Origin: Pinibacter aurantiacus
Lineage (GTDB): Bacteria > Bacteroidota > Bacteroidia > Chitinophagales > Chitinophagaceae
DNA length: 64,000 nucleotides
Assembly: GCF_019130065.1 (NCBI RefSeq)
Contig: NZ_JAHSPG010000018.1
Span: forward strand, 609,910 to 673,909
Direction of reading: 5' to 3'
The notes below the pieces were generated by a model, which saw nothing but the letters and a program-made list of their open reading frames with translations, had not been told where the DNA came from and did no database searches. Of this stretch, positions 17,479-24,996 are shown in pieces. Numbering within the stretch: position 1 is the stretch's first letter; every line of letters begins with the position of its first letter. The position numbers were made by a program, and so were the translations under genes.

Positions 17479-18147
17479 ATGAAACTTCTTTTAACTTCCG
17501 CAGGCATCAGCAACACAAGCATTCACAATGCGCTTGTTGAACTCATGGGAAAGCCCGTTGCCGAAGCAAATGCATTTTTCGTTCCCACCGGCTTATACGG
17601 CGTTTCCAATGGCGGAGATGTTGCACGCAGAGTAATTTGCGGAACGTTGGGAGATCCCTTTTGCGATATGGGTTGGAAATCATTGGCATTGCTGGAACTC
17701 ACAGCATTGCCCACACTCAGGCAGGAACATTGGCTACCTCCCCTTCAGCAAGCAGATGTATTGCTGGTAGGTGGAGGAGATTGTCAATATCTTACTTACT
17801 GGATGCGTCATTCAGGCCTGGCAGATATTTTGCCATCGCTGCTGCAAAAAACTGTTTATGTTGGCTTAAGCGCCGGCAGCATGATAATGACAAGTTATGG
17901 CACCACGTACGGAAACCATACACTGGCACCAGAAAGCGACAAGTCATTTGGGTTCGTTAACATCGCCATACATCCGCATTTGGATTATGAGGCCTTTCCA
18001 CAAAATTCCATGGCCAATCTCGAAAAGCTGGCCGCCGCATTACCAATGCCATCTTATTTGATCGATGACCAAACCGCGCTTAAAGTTGTTGATGGCCATA
18101 TTGAAGTGATCTCGGAGGGACACTGGAAGCTGGTGGATAAAATTTGA
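17479..18147 (+). CDS. Peptidase E-like S51 family protein
   Basis: A 222-residue cytoplasmic protein without signal peptide. The fold is that of class I glutamine-amidotransferase-like peptidases: LLVGGGDCQYLTYW precedes the nucleophile elbow VGLSAGSM with Ser131, and NIAIHPHLDY supplies a histidine in the region where S51 peptidases place theirs. S51 enzymes (dipeptidase E, cyanophycinase) cleave aspartyl bonds; E. coli PepE hydrolyses Asp-X dipeptides. Length matches PepE (about 230). Whether the substrate is a dipeptide is inference. The C-terminal residues DKI and the stop overlap the start of an ATTTGAAAA repeat tract. Confidence 0.82.
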   Translation: MKLLLTSAGISNTSIHNALVELMGKPVAEANAFFVPTGLYGVSNGGDVARRVICGTLGDPFCDMGWKSLALLELTALPTLRQEHWLPPLQQADVLLVGGGDCQYLTYWMRHSGLADILPSLLQKTVYVGLSAGSMIMTSYGTTYGNHTLAPESDKSFGFVNIAIHPHLDYEAFPQNSMANLEKLAAALPMPSYLIDDQTALKVVDGHIEVISEGHWKLVDKI

Positions 18148-18180
18148 AGATTTGGGAATTTGAAAATTTGAAAATTCGAA
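18142..18180. repeat. One-armed ATTTGAAAA tract at the end of the peptidase gene
   Basis: AAATTTGAAGATTTGGG followed by AATTTGAAAATTTGAAAAT words begins inside the last codons of the upstream gene. It matches the left arm at 14719-14763, but no right arm is present before the convergent DUF72 gene, so it looks like a half copy. Confidence 0.55.
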
Positions 18181-18222
18181 GGTTGCAGGCATTGATTGTC
18201 GAAGCAAAGATATTGAGCTCAT

Positions 18223-18999
18223 CTAAAGCGCACGCACATACTTGTCGAGAGTAAGTGCATTGTGAATGGCTGCTCCAATTGTATTGTTGAAATATGCGAA
18301 CACGGGTATTTTTTTCTCCAGCCATTCGCGTATAGTCATGGCATGTTCGCGAAGAAAATCATCAGCATAGCCACCACGATAATCACCTTTTTCTCCATGA
18401 AAACGCAGATAAACAAAACTTTTTGCCATGTCAATTGTAGGTGTATGTGACTTCGGCATATCGTGCATAACAACAACTGCCTTATAATTTTCCAGCATTG
18501 TGTAGACTTTGTCGTGGTACCAGGATTTGTCGCGGAACTCTATGGCGAGATGCCAACCCTTCAATTTTCCTGTAGAATGTATTACATCAAGCAACCGGCG
18601 AACTTTTTGAGAATAAGCAACTGAAATACTCGCAGGAAATTGCACAAGAATACACCCTTTCTTATTGCCAACCATATCCGCTGCATCCATAAAACGATTC
18701 ACATCTGCCGCCTCATAATGCAGCTCTTTTGCATGGGTAACTGACTTTGAAAGCTTTAATGTAAAACGGAATGTTGAGGGCACATCATTCGCCCATTTTT
18801 CAACGGTGCGCAGCATGGGAAGTTTATAAAAAGTGCTATTTGTTTCAACGCTATTTAGCATCGATGCGTAGTAATGCAATCTTGTTTTGGCCTGGTAGGC
18901 CTGCGGAAAGAAAGCTTTATTGGCAACGGGGAGAACGATATTGCTGGTTCCACAATAGAACTGCAAGTCTTTATTTGATTTCGATTTCAAAGGCTGCAC
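18223..18999 (-). CDS. DUF72 (YecE-like) TIM-barrel protein
   Basis: A 258-residue cytoplasmic protein. FYCGTSNIVLP near the start, NSVETNSTFYKLP, FTLKLSKSVTHAKEL, CILVQFPAS, WHLAIEFRDKSWY and YLRFHGEKGDYRGGY are the conserved motifs of DUF72, a TIM-barrel family found across bacteria whose biochemical role is unsettled. Reading starts at GTG 18999; an overlapping ATG two bases upstream is in another frame and does not work. A good promoter lies immediately upstream. The C-terminal FAYFNNTIGAAIHNA is also typical. It ends tail to tail with the peptidase E-like gene and has no obvious functional partner nearby. Confidence 0.85.
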   Translation of the reverse strand: MQPLKSKSNKDLQFYCGTSNIVLPVANKAFFPQAYQAKTRLHYYASMLNSVETNSTFYKLPMLRTVEKWANDVPSTFRFTLKLSKSVTHAKELHYEAADVNRFMDAADMVGNKKGCILVQFPASISVAYSQKVRRLLDVIHSTGKLKGWHLAIEFRDKSWYHDKVYTMLENYKAVVVMHDMPKSHTPTIDMAKSFVYLRFHGEKGDYRGGYADDFLREHAMTIREWLEKKIPVFAYFNNTIGAAIHNALTLDKYVRAL

Positions 19000-19027
19000 A
19001 TTTTTGAGATTCTGTCTGCAGAAGTTG

Positions 19028-19055
19028 CAAATATATTTCTTAGATCAAAATGCAA
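19028..19055 (-). promoter_or_regulatory. Bacteroidota-type promoter for the DUF72 gene
   Basis: On the minus strand TTG (19053-19055) is followed by 17 bases and TATATTTG (19028-19035), an exact match to the Bacteroidota -33 TTG / -7 TAnnTTTG consensus. The -7 box ends 28 bases before the GTG start at 18999. Confidence 0.65.
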
Positions 19056-19087
19056 TTGTCATGCCTTCGAAAACGCCATATATTCTT

Positions 19088-19280
19088 TTTAACCACAGAG
19101 GAAAAGAGTTTTTTTCACAGAGGAAAGGAGAGGTGTTTGAAAAATAAATGACTATTTAAAAAAACAGAGAAAAAGAGGTTCATTGCACAAACCTCCTTTC
19201 CCCTGTGAAAAAAATCTCTGTCAACTCTGTGGTTAAAAAAAACGCTTAGTGAAACTTAGTGTCCTCAGTGCCTCAGTGGC
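19088..19280. repeat. CACAGAG-family inverted repeat followed by a single CTTAGTG arm
   Basis: Left arm 19088-19133 (AACCACAGAGGAAAAGAG, TTCACAGAGGAAAGGAG) pairs with 19187-19237 (CTCCTTTCCCCTGTG, CTCTGTGGTTAA). Right next to it, 19243-19280 carries CTTAGTG/CCTCAGTG words, the right arm of the CACTAAG family, with no left arm. It fills the 320-base gap between the promoter of the DUF72 gene and the end of the beta-barrel gene; no coding sequence is seen. Confidence 0.78.
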
Positions 19281-19319
19281 AAATTAAAGCGTCGCAAGAC
19301 GCTCCTGTTGCAAATCAGC

Positions 19320-19961
19320 TTATTTCAACCTGAATGTCAACCCGCCACCCAGTCCAAACTGGTACATGGTTGAATAGGTAGAAATCCCGGCACCTGTACC
19401 GCCTGTTCCAAAATAGAAACCACCGCCGGCAGCTTGCACATTTGAAAGCAGTTGTGCCTGCAGTTTAATACCTACCTTTTCAGATGCCCAGAAGTTTCCA
19501 CCCAGGCGAAGTCCCCAGGCAAAGAAAGTTTTGTTTCCGCTATTGCCATTGTCAGGATTTTCCAAATGCATGAAATTCGCGCCTATCAATAGTCCTCCGT
19601 AACCTTCCACCTTTTTGTTGTGACCGCGAAAATAACGGGTTCCGCCAATCATGGCATAGTTCATATCGACGTTAAATTCAGTGTTTTTAGCAACGAGCTG
19701 ATAATAATTCATTGGCGCTTTCGTATCCTGGCGCATGTATAATAATTCAATCCCATTGTCCTCATGCACAGCGAACTCCAATCCCGCGCCCCATACAAGC
19801 CCCCCTTTAATCGTTCCATTGTAGTAGTTGGTAGTGCTATAATAAGAATCAACACCATCGTTGAATGCGCCTATTGCATAACCATTTAACCTGATACCTT
19901 GCCCGAAGGAGCAAATTGTGAGTAGTGTCGCGATTGAAAGCAATGTGAGTTTCTTCTTCAT
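19320..19961 (-). CDS. Predicted outer-membrane beta-barrel protein
   Basis: A 213-residue protein with a signal peptide ending at CSFGQ (near residue 20). The mature part has alternating aromatic/glycine strands (GLVWGAGLEFAVHEDNGIELLYM, GGLLIGANFMHL, FAWGLRLGGNFW, KVGIKLQAQLL) and ends in FGLGGGLTFRLK, with a terminal aromatic strand as in outer-membrane barrels of about eight strands. I do not recognise a named family; it resembles the generic outer-membrane beta-barrel proteins of Bacteroidota. It is transcribed away from the following barrel-like gene at 20263, with about 300 bases between the two starts. Confidence 0.72.
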   Translation of the reverse strand: MKKKLTLLSIATLLTICSFGQGIRLNGYAIGAFNDGVDSYYSTTNYYNGTIKGGLVWGAGLEFAVHEDNGIELLYMRQDTKAPMNYYQLVAKNTEFNVDMNYAMIGGTRYFRGHNKKVEGYGGLLIGANFMHLENPDNGNSGNKTFFAWGLRLGGNFWASEKVGIKLQAQLLSNVQAAGGGFYFGTGGTGAGISTYSTMYQFGLGGGLTFRLK

Positions 19962-20262
19962 ATTATTTGATTTTTGAACCAGGGTGCCATCTTATGATTC
20001 GCCGCCGGCAGATGCAATAGGCACTCTGATTATAACAATGAAATTACAGGTAAACCTTGCCTGTGTTTTAGAACAATCACACTTAACGGATAAATTGACC
20101 GCATTTAACGGTGTAGCGGCTACGGCTAGGGACTCCGAACTCTCAATTCTCAACTCTCAACTAACAACCCTGTACAAGAAAAATGTCAGTTTTTCAGCTG
20201 CCCGTCGTCATAATAACACCTGTCCGGATTCTGCAATTTTGCGTCCATTAGAGAATAAAACA
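19962..20262. other. Spacer between two divergent beta-barrel genes
   Basis: This 301-base stretch lies between divergent starts at 19961 and 20263. An open frame runs through it into the downstream gene (from ATG 19984), but its translation has no signal peptide and no recognisable domain, so I treat it as non-coding. It contains a run of CTCTCAATTCTCAACTCTC words at 20143-20165, matching the right arm of the repeat at 20838-20965, with no partner arm here. Confidence 0.5.
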
Positions 20263-20838
20263 ATGAAAAATCACTACCCCTCAGTAGTCAAAGGCATCGC
20301 TCTCATTGCCTTTCTGTTACTAACTTATGCGGCCTTCAGCCAGGAAAACAACATTCCCTTTACACCAAGACACAGCGTCGGCATCAATATTGGCCATGAG
20401 CATTCCTTCGGCGGCGTTAATGAAAGCGGTAAAAAAGAAATGACCGTTCTGGCCTATTGGGGGCTTGATTACAACTATCAGTTTGCCCGGAAATGGGCCA
20501 TCGGATTGCACACAGATTTCATCACAGAATCGTTCAAAGTGGAGAACAAAATAGAAGGTAATGAGAAAGAAATAATAGAACGTTCTACACCAATAGCACC
20601 TGCTGTCATGGGCTTTTACAAACCAACTGAGCACTGGAGCTTTGGTGCAGGCATGGGCGGTGAGTTTGCCAAAGAAGAGAATTATGCCCTTAACAGATTT
20701 GCTGTTGAGTATGGTGTCGAAATAAAAAAATCATGGGAAGTTTTTGGTGCGCTCCAGTATGATGTACGCTGGAAAGCATACGATACATGGACGATCGGGC
20801 TGGGCATTTCGAAGAGCTTTGGCGAAAGACACAAATAA
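20263..20838 (+). CDS. Predicted small beta-barrel outer-membrane protein
   Basis: A 191-residue protein. I place the start at ATG 20263 because it opens a clear signal peptide (KGIALIAFLLLTYAAFSQ) and the preceding frame has no protein-like composition. The mature part alternates strands and turns (SVGINIGHEHSFGG, YWGLDYNYQFARKWAIGLHTDF, WSFGAGMGGEFA, RFAVEYGVEI, WEVFGALQYDV, WTIGLGISKSFG), fitting an eight-stranded outer-membrane barrel. No specific family or ligand can be named. It is divergent from another barrel gene at 19320-19961; the two do not look like recent duplicates. Its stop codon is followed at once by a long purine-rich inverted repeat. Confidence 0.72.
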   Translation: MKNHYPSVVKGIALIAFLLLTYAAFSQENNIPFTPRHSVGINIGHEHSFGGVNESGKKEMTVLAYWGLDYNYQFARKWAIGLHTDFITESFKVENKIEGNEKEIIERSTPIAPAVMGFYKPTEHWSFGAGMGGEFAKEENYALNRFAVEYGVEIKKSWEVFGALQYDVRWKAYDTWTIGLGISKSFGERHK

Positions 20839-20965
20839 GTTGAGAGTGGAGAGTTGAGAGTGGAGAGTTGGAAGCCAGACAACTAATAACTAATAGCTAA
20901 TAGCTGATAACTAATAACTCTCAATTCTCCACTCTCAACTCTCAACTCTCAATTCTCAACTCTTC
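20838..20965. repeat. Inverted repeat of GAGAGTTGAGAGTGG/CCACTCTCAACTCTC words
   Basis: The left arm at 20838-20872 is a tandem of GAGAGTGG and GAGAGTTG words beginning on the last base of the stop codon; the right arm at 20918-20965 is a tandem of CTCTCAA and CTCCACTCTC words. The loop between is TAATAACTAATAGC-like. It probably forms a long imperfect hairpin ending the upstream transcript. Confidence 0.78.
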
Positions 20966-21037
20966 TAATTTCCCTTCCCAATAACCAAAACAGATTAGAT
21001 TTTTTTTAGATTTCTTTTCTCCATTACATTTGCAGTG

Positions 21038-21283
21038 ATGGAACACTATTTCGAACTGCCGGTGAATTATGAGGGAATTGAACAGTCGTTCAAAGGGCGT
21101 CTTGTAACTTTTGGATATGATTATAAGTTCTACATCGTTGTAAATGGGCACGAGATCGTTTTCGAAAGTGATGAAGACGGATCATACAGGGCTATCACTA
21201 AATCTTCAGACCATAAAAAGCCCGTCGATACCAAACTACTGGAAGCCATTATTTTAGCCTTGCATCAAATATCACTCTCTTAG
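21038..21283 (+). CDS. Small conserved-looking hypothetical protein (81 aa)
   Basis: An 81-residue soluble protein starting at ATG 21038 (a GTG one codon earlier is possible). It is beta-rich (QSFKGRLVTFGYDYKFYIVVNGHEIVFESDEDGSYRAI) with an acidic turn and a C-terminal helix (DTKLLEAIILALHQIS). A TACATTTG box at 21025-21032 matches the -7 consensus but lies so close to the start that the mRNA would be leaderless; no -33 TTG is present. Codon use and composition match real genes here. I do not recognise a named family. It sits tail to tail with the cupin gene, 18 bases apart. Confidence 0.6.
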   Translation: MEHYFELPVNYEGIEQSFKGRLVTFGYDYKFYIVVNGHEIVFESDEDGSYRAITKSSDHKKPVDTKLLEAIILALHQISLS

Positions 21284-21301
21284 TTTCTTTTTTATTTAGC
21301 A

Positions 21302-21655
21302 TCATAAAATTTCAACTTCTTCAGGTACCACAAACAAAATGGTGCAACCGGTTTCCGTTTTTACAGCGTGTTTAAAATTAACCGGCGTAAACAAATAGTC
21401 GCCTTTATGCAATACCGCTCCTTCAACCATGGCTTCACCGTCCAATACAAACAATTCTTCTCCTGCGGGATGGTTGTGATAGGGATAGCTTGCTCCCGGT
21501 TCAAACTTCAAAAGAATGGTTGTTGACCGTTGCTTCGCTTCGTCAAAATGAAGGGATTTTACAAATACACCTTCGTAATGAATGCCTTTTTCAATCAGTG
21601 GTTGCCAATCAGTTTGCGCTGTTTTTACAATGTAATGTTGAATGCTGTTGTTCAT
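21302..21655 (-). CDS. Cupin-domain protein
   Basis: A 117-residue single-domain cupin. The two conserved motifs are visible: metal-binding YPYHNHPAGEELFVLDGEAMVEG (histidines near 59 and 61, glutamate near 66) and the second barrel motif GDYLFTPVNFKHAVKTETGC. It resembles the ChrR-type cupins that accompany stress regulators, but without a zinc-binding anti-sigma domain. The reaction is unknown. It lies 10 bases downstream of a DoxX-like membrane protein on the same strand and behind an AraC-type regulator, so the three are likely one functional unit. Confidence 0.82.
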   Translation of the reverse strand: MNNSIQHYIVKTAQTDWQPLIEKGIHYEGVFVKSLHFDEAKQRSTTILLKFEPGASYPYHNHPAGEELFVLDGEAMVEGAVLHKGDYLFTPVNFKHAVKTETGCTILFVVPEEVEIL

Positions 21656-21665
21656 TTATCTGTTT

Positions 21666-22085
21666 TTATTTGTTAAGAAATTGATCGATGCTCCATTTGC
21701 CGGCTGGAACGCTACTCAAAAGAAACGCCCCGGCACTAAACGCAAAAGCGGAATAGTCCAGCGGTTCCTTTATGCCAAAAGAAATAGCCATTGCGATACT
21801 GAATAGTAATGTGAGAATAGCGGCACACAATGCCACAATGCTTGTTCGATAGCCGATGAGCAGCAACAAACCAAGGCTTAGCTCTGCAAGGGTTGATAAA
21901 ACCGCGAGCAATGGCGCACATGACTTAGGTAAAAATGAATTGGTTTGTGCTGTATAGTTCACAAAATTTTGCCACCCGGATGAATGGCTGCCCCAAAGGC
22001 TTAACCTGCTGGCCACAGCTGAAAGAAAGCCCGCTGATAAAGCGATGCGAAGTGAGAAAGAAGAGATGTCTTGTTTTGTGGTCAT
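21666..22085 (-). CDS. DoxX-family membrane protein
   Basis: A 139-residue inner-membrane protein with four predicted helices. RIALSAGFLSAVASRLSLWG, then LAVLSTLAELSLGLLLLIGYRTSIVALCAAILTLLFSIAM match the DoxX/MauE-type four-helix family, which in several bacteria acts in redox and oxidative-stress complexes. Specific function cannot be deduced. The gene is followed at 10 bases by the cupin gene and preceded by an AraC-type regulator 92 bases upstream, all on the minus strand. Confidence 0.78.
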   Translation of the reverse strand: MTTKQDISSFSLRIALSAGFLSAVASRLSLWGSHSSGWQNFVNYTAQTNSFLPKSCAPLLAVLSTLAELSLGLLLLIGYRTSIVALCAAILTLLFSIAMAISFGIKEPLDYSAFAFSAGAFLLSSVPAGKWSIDQFLNK

Positions 22086-22177
22086 ACCTGTAAGTTTTAA
22101 TCGCTTGATTACAGGTACAAAGTTGGCATAACATGCGGCCCCAGAGAATAGACGATTCTGGAAAAAACATATAAAAT

Positions 22178-22966
22178 CTATACCCCGACCTCTTTTTTGA
22201 AATCTTTGGGGGATTTAGCAGTGTGTTTTTTAAAGAAGTTTGAAAAATAGAAAGGATCGTTGAAGCCAAGTGCATACGCTACCTCTTTTATAGTAAGGTT
22301 TTCATAATGCAGCAAGCGCTTTGCCTCTGAAATAATGAGACTGTATATTACATTTTGTGCCGTCTTATTCGTATGCAGTTTCGACACTTCGTTAAGCTTC
22401 GCTTCCGTTGTTAATAGCCTTTGCGACAATTGAGAGACTGTATAGTTTTGTGAAAAATTGTTTCTTACTTCCAATAGAAATTTTAAGAACAGGGCATCAG
22501 GTTTCCATATTTCTATTCCGCTTGCAATCTTGCTTCTGTTTAATTCAATTAACAGCAGCTCTATGTGCGAGTGCGTTGAAACCAAATACTGGTAAGGTTT
22601 TTCTTCAAGTTCAGCTTTAATCTTATTCAGCGTCTCTTCAAAGAAATCGAAATTTCTTACATGGATTACTTCATTTATTCCGAAATGGCAAAAGAGGCTG
22701 TTGTGAAAAATGAGTTCAATGTCATTATCATTTTTGCAGAAGAAATCCAACGTAAAATCAAGAACGGTTACAACTCCATTTACACGCTCCAATTGATGAT
22801 ATTGCCCTGAAGTAATTGTAATGGCCTCTGATTTTTGCAGGGTAAATTTTTCTTCATCCACCATAACGTCCACCGTACCTTCTTTGCACCAGAAAAGAAT
22901 ATACTTTAAAACCCTTTGTGGTTTTTCAAAATCTTTTGTTGTGCTGATGTCTTTAATGTTGATCAT
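22178..22966 (-). CDS. AraC-family transcriptional regulator
   Basis: A 262-residue protein. The N-terminal half is a cupin-like sensor domain (CKEGTVDVMVDEEKFTLQKSEAITITSGQYHQLERV), and the C-terminal 100 residues are the double helix-turn-helix: YTVSQLSQRLLTTEAKLNEV, then LTIKEVAYALGFNDPFYFSNFFKKHTAKSPKDFKK, the classical second HTH signature. No membrane segment. It is upstream of and co-directional with the DoxX-like and cupin genes, which are its probable targets, with the ligand perhaps a small aromatic or stress metabolite. That link rests on position only. Confidence 0.9.
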   Translation of the reverse strand: MINIKDISTTKDFEKPQRVLKYILFWCKEGTVDVMVDEEKFTLQKSEAITITSGQYHQLERVNGVVTVLDFTLDFFCKNDNDIELIFHNSLFCHFGINEVIHVRNFDFFEETLNKIKAELEEKPYQYLVSTHSHIELLLIELNRSKIASGIEIWKPDALFLKFLLEVRNNFSQNYTVSQLSQRLLTTEAKLNEVSKLHTNKTAQNVIYSLIISEAKRLLHYENLTIKEVAYALGFNDPFYFSNFFKKHTAKSPKDFKKEVGV

Positions 22967-23018
22967 TCTGCTGTTGAATTTAGTAATTAAAATCAGGATT
23001 CGGTTCCTTAGATTTTTT

Positions 23019-23026
23019 TACCTTTG
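23019..23026 (+). promoter_or_regulatory. TACCTTTG -7 box before the zinc-ribbon gene
   Basis: TACCTTTG fits TAnnTTTG and ends 20 bases before ATG 23047, the usual distance for Bacteroidota genes. No TTG is present at the expected -33 position, so the call is tentative. Confidence 0.4.
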
Positions 23027-23046
23027 CGGCCATTAAATTTCAAGAA

Positions 23047-23382
23047 ATGAGTGAATTCCCTCCATGTCCTCAGTGCAAATCGACTTATACGTACCAGATG
23101 GAAAACCTGCTTGTCTGCCCGGAATGCGGTCATGAGTGGAACCCTGAAGAAGCAAGCGCTGAAGAAGCGTTTGTTGTGAAAGATGCAAACGGCAATATTC
23201 TTCAAAATGGAGATACAGTTGTGACAATCAAAAACCTTCCCGTAAGAGGTTCATCACAAAGTATAAAAGCTGGCACCAAGGTGAAAAATATCCGCCTCGT
23301 AGACAGTGACCACAACATTGATTGCAAGATCGATGGCTTCGGGGCAATGGCGCTAAAATCCGAGTTTGTCAAGAAAGCATAG
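23047..23382 (+). CDS. yjdM: YjdM/PhnA-type zinc-ribbon protein
   Basis: A 111-residue cytoplasmic protein of the family once called PhnA (alkylphosphonate uptake), now YjdM. The N-terminal zinc ribbon has two Cys pairs, CPQC and CPEC, about 17 residues apart, followed by GHEWNPEEA. The C-terminal SH3-like PhnA domain is seen in [40 protein letters not shown] and ending [16 protein letters not shown]. Length is right for the family. Despite the old name there is no phosphonate gene nearby, and a phosphonate role is not supported. A strong terminator follows 20 bases after the stop. Confidence 0.92.
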   Translation: MSEFPPCPQCKSTYTYQMENLLVCPECGHEWNPEEASAEEAFVVKDANGNILQNGDTVVTIKNLPVRGSSQSIKAGTKVKNIRLVDSDHNIDCKIDGFGAMALKSEFVKKA

Positions 23383-23402
23383 GAACATTAAAATATCTTT
23401 CT

Positions 23403-23436
23403 AAGCCGTCTCAAAAAAATTTGAGACGGCTTTTTT
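23403..23436 (+). terminator. Strong Rho-independent terminator after yjdM
   Basis: The stem AAGCCGTCTCAAA/TTTGAGACGGCTT (13 bases, AAAA loop) is followed by a T run. Confidence 0.9.
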
Positions 23437-23640
23437 GTTTTGATTCTCAATAAAGGCAAGCTTTTTCAAGCATTGCATTTTCTACCGTTATTATCTACCT
23501 TTATATTCCTCACGTTTTATGTGATCACAAATACAATTCCCCCACGTCACTCCCCTGAAATTCCGATTCACAAGCCAATTCCTAATGGATGCCTCCCGAA
23601 GCCCGTCTGTGGATTTTTTTCACAATTAAACACACCTTGT

Positions 23641-24795
23641 ATGAAACAGACATCTTACGCTTACAGTCTATCTTTTTTTAAAGGACTGTATTCGCTTGCT
23701 TTTGTTACCTTATTGCTATGTTCCGGTTGTAAAAAAGAATTTTTCATAACAGCAAAAAATGATCTGAAAGATTTTGGACAAGTAAATCTTATTGCCAACA
23801 ACAACGAGTATGGTGCTACCAGGATTGACGACGATTTTCTAAACGCATGGGGTCTGGCTTTCGCTCCTTCCGGAGTGCCATGGGTGAACACGGAAGCTAC
23901 GGGCCTTAGCTACGTGCTAACTGCTGCGGGCGGCAATGCGCGGCCACCAGTACTAATTCCATCACCTACTGACACAATGGGTGGCGCACCTTCCGGCATT
24001 ATTTTCAATGGCACTACCGGATTTAAACTCACCAACAACAATCCGGCAAGATTCATTTTTGTCGGTACTGATGGCGTTATTTCAGGATGGAACGGCGGTA
24101 ATAAAGCGGAAAGAGTTAAGAACAATTCTGCAACCGCTTCTTATACCGGACTCGCTATTGCTGCCAGCGGTGGCAAGAACTACATATATGCTGCAAACTT
24201 CAGAAAGGCTACAATTGAAGTATATGACAGCATGTTCAACTGGGTGGCAATGTCGTTTAAAGATCCGGGCCTTCCTTCCGGCTATTCTCCGTTCAATATC
24301 CAAGCCATTGACAAATGGCTGTTTGTGATGTATGCGCAACAGGATCCTTCATCACCAGATGAGGAACTGCATGGTGCGGGCAAAGGCTTTGTAGATATTT
24401 TCAGCACCGACGGTTCGTTTGTATCGCGCTTTATTTCGAAGGGGGCATTAAACGCACCGTGGGGAATTACAATGGCACCGGCAGCCTTTTTTGAAGACAT
24501 GAAAGACATGAAAAACGACAACGAGGGCAATGATAAAAATAAGAACATGAAGAATACGCAGATCATACTGGTGGGCAATTTTGGCGACGGCCGCATCAAT
24601 GCGTACAACATGGCCGGTGTATTTTTGAAGGCTCTGCAAACACATAACAAGGCCCTTGAAATTGATGGTTTGTGGGCAATTGCTTTCCCACCAACTACTT
24701 CTACCAATGGTGTTGATCCGAACGCATTATATTTCACTGCCGGCCCGGATGACGAAAAGGATGGGCTCTATGGATACATTAAAAAGACAGATTAA
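23641..24795 (+). CDS. TIGR03118-family lipoprotein, predicted beta-propeller
   Basis: A 384-residue protein when started at ATG 23641. That start opens a lipoprotein signal (SLAFVTLLLCSGCKKE; lipidated Cys at LCSGC), whereas the longer open frame from 23440 has no leader. The pattern VNLIANNNEYGATRIDDDFLNAWGLAFAPSGVPWVNTEATGLS, GAPSGIIFN, FVGTDGVISGWN, YAANFRKATIEVYD and GLWAIAFPP identifies the TIGR03118 family, six-bladed propeller-like proteins of unknown function. An insertion rich in Lys, Asp, Asn and Met near residue 285-303 (EDMKDMKNDNEGNDKNKN) is unusual for the family and probably a surface loop. It is convergent with the 1777-residue protein, separated by a bidirectional terminator. 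Confidence 0.85.
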   Translation: MKQTSYAYSLSFFKGLYSLAFVTLLLCSGCKKEFFITAKNDLKDFGQVNLIANNNEYGATRIDDDFLNAWGLAFAPSGVPWVNTEATGLSYVLTAAGGNARPPVLIPSPTDTMGGAPSGIIFNGTTGFKLTNNNPARFIFVGTDGVISGWNGGNKAERVKNNSATASYTGLAIAASGGKNYIYAANFRKATIEVYDSMFNWVAMSFKDPGLPSGYSPFNIQAIDKWLFVMYAQQDPSSPDEELHGAGKGFVDIFSTDGSFVSRFISKGALNAPWGITMAPAAFFEDMKDMKNDNEGNDKNKNMKNTQIILVGNFGDGRINAYNMAGVFLKALQTHNKALEIDGLWAIAFPPTTSTNGVDPNALYFTAGPDDEKDGLYGYIKKTD

Positions 24796-24855
24796 AATGA
24801 TGGAGGTTCCGGCATCCAGGATATTGTATTTGTAAATTCAATAACACACAGGCAC

Positions 24856-24896
24856 AAAAAAAGTCCGCAAACGCAATGTTTCGCGGACTTTTTTTT
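24856..24896. terminator. Bidirectional terminator between convergent genes
   Basis: GTCCGC (24863-24868) pairs with GCGGAC (24883-24888), extended inward by AAAC/GTTT and outward by an A run against a T run. Both strands therefore end in a stem and U tract, serving the genes at 23641 and 24997. Confidence 0.88.
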
Positions 24897-24996
24897 ATGA
24901 GATATCCGAAGAATGTTGTCGTTTACAAACTCTCCGGCGACACTAAAGCATTGTTCAACAAACGACATGTTGTAGTACATTGAATAGTTGCAGCGC

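Noticed and set aside
19984..20262. N-terminal extension of the barrel gene at 20263
   Set aside because: The extra 93 residues precede a complete signal peptide and include a repeat-like CTCTCAA tract, so they are unlikely to be translated.
21025..21032. TACATTTG as promoter of the 81-residue gene
   Set aside because: It is a consensus -7 match but only six bases from the start codon, and no -33 TTG is present; not listed as a feature.
23440..23640. Upstream extension of the TIGR03118 protein
   Set aside because: The lipoprotein leader starts at 23641; the extension immediately follows a terminator and lacks homology.
24282..24737. Long minus-strand open frame within the TIGR03118 lipoprotein gene
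   Set aside because: Product has no signal or domain, and the plus-strand product matches a known family.
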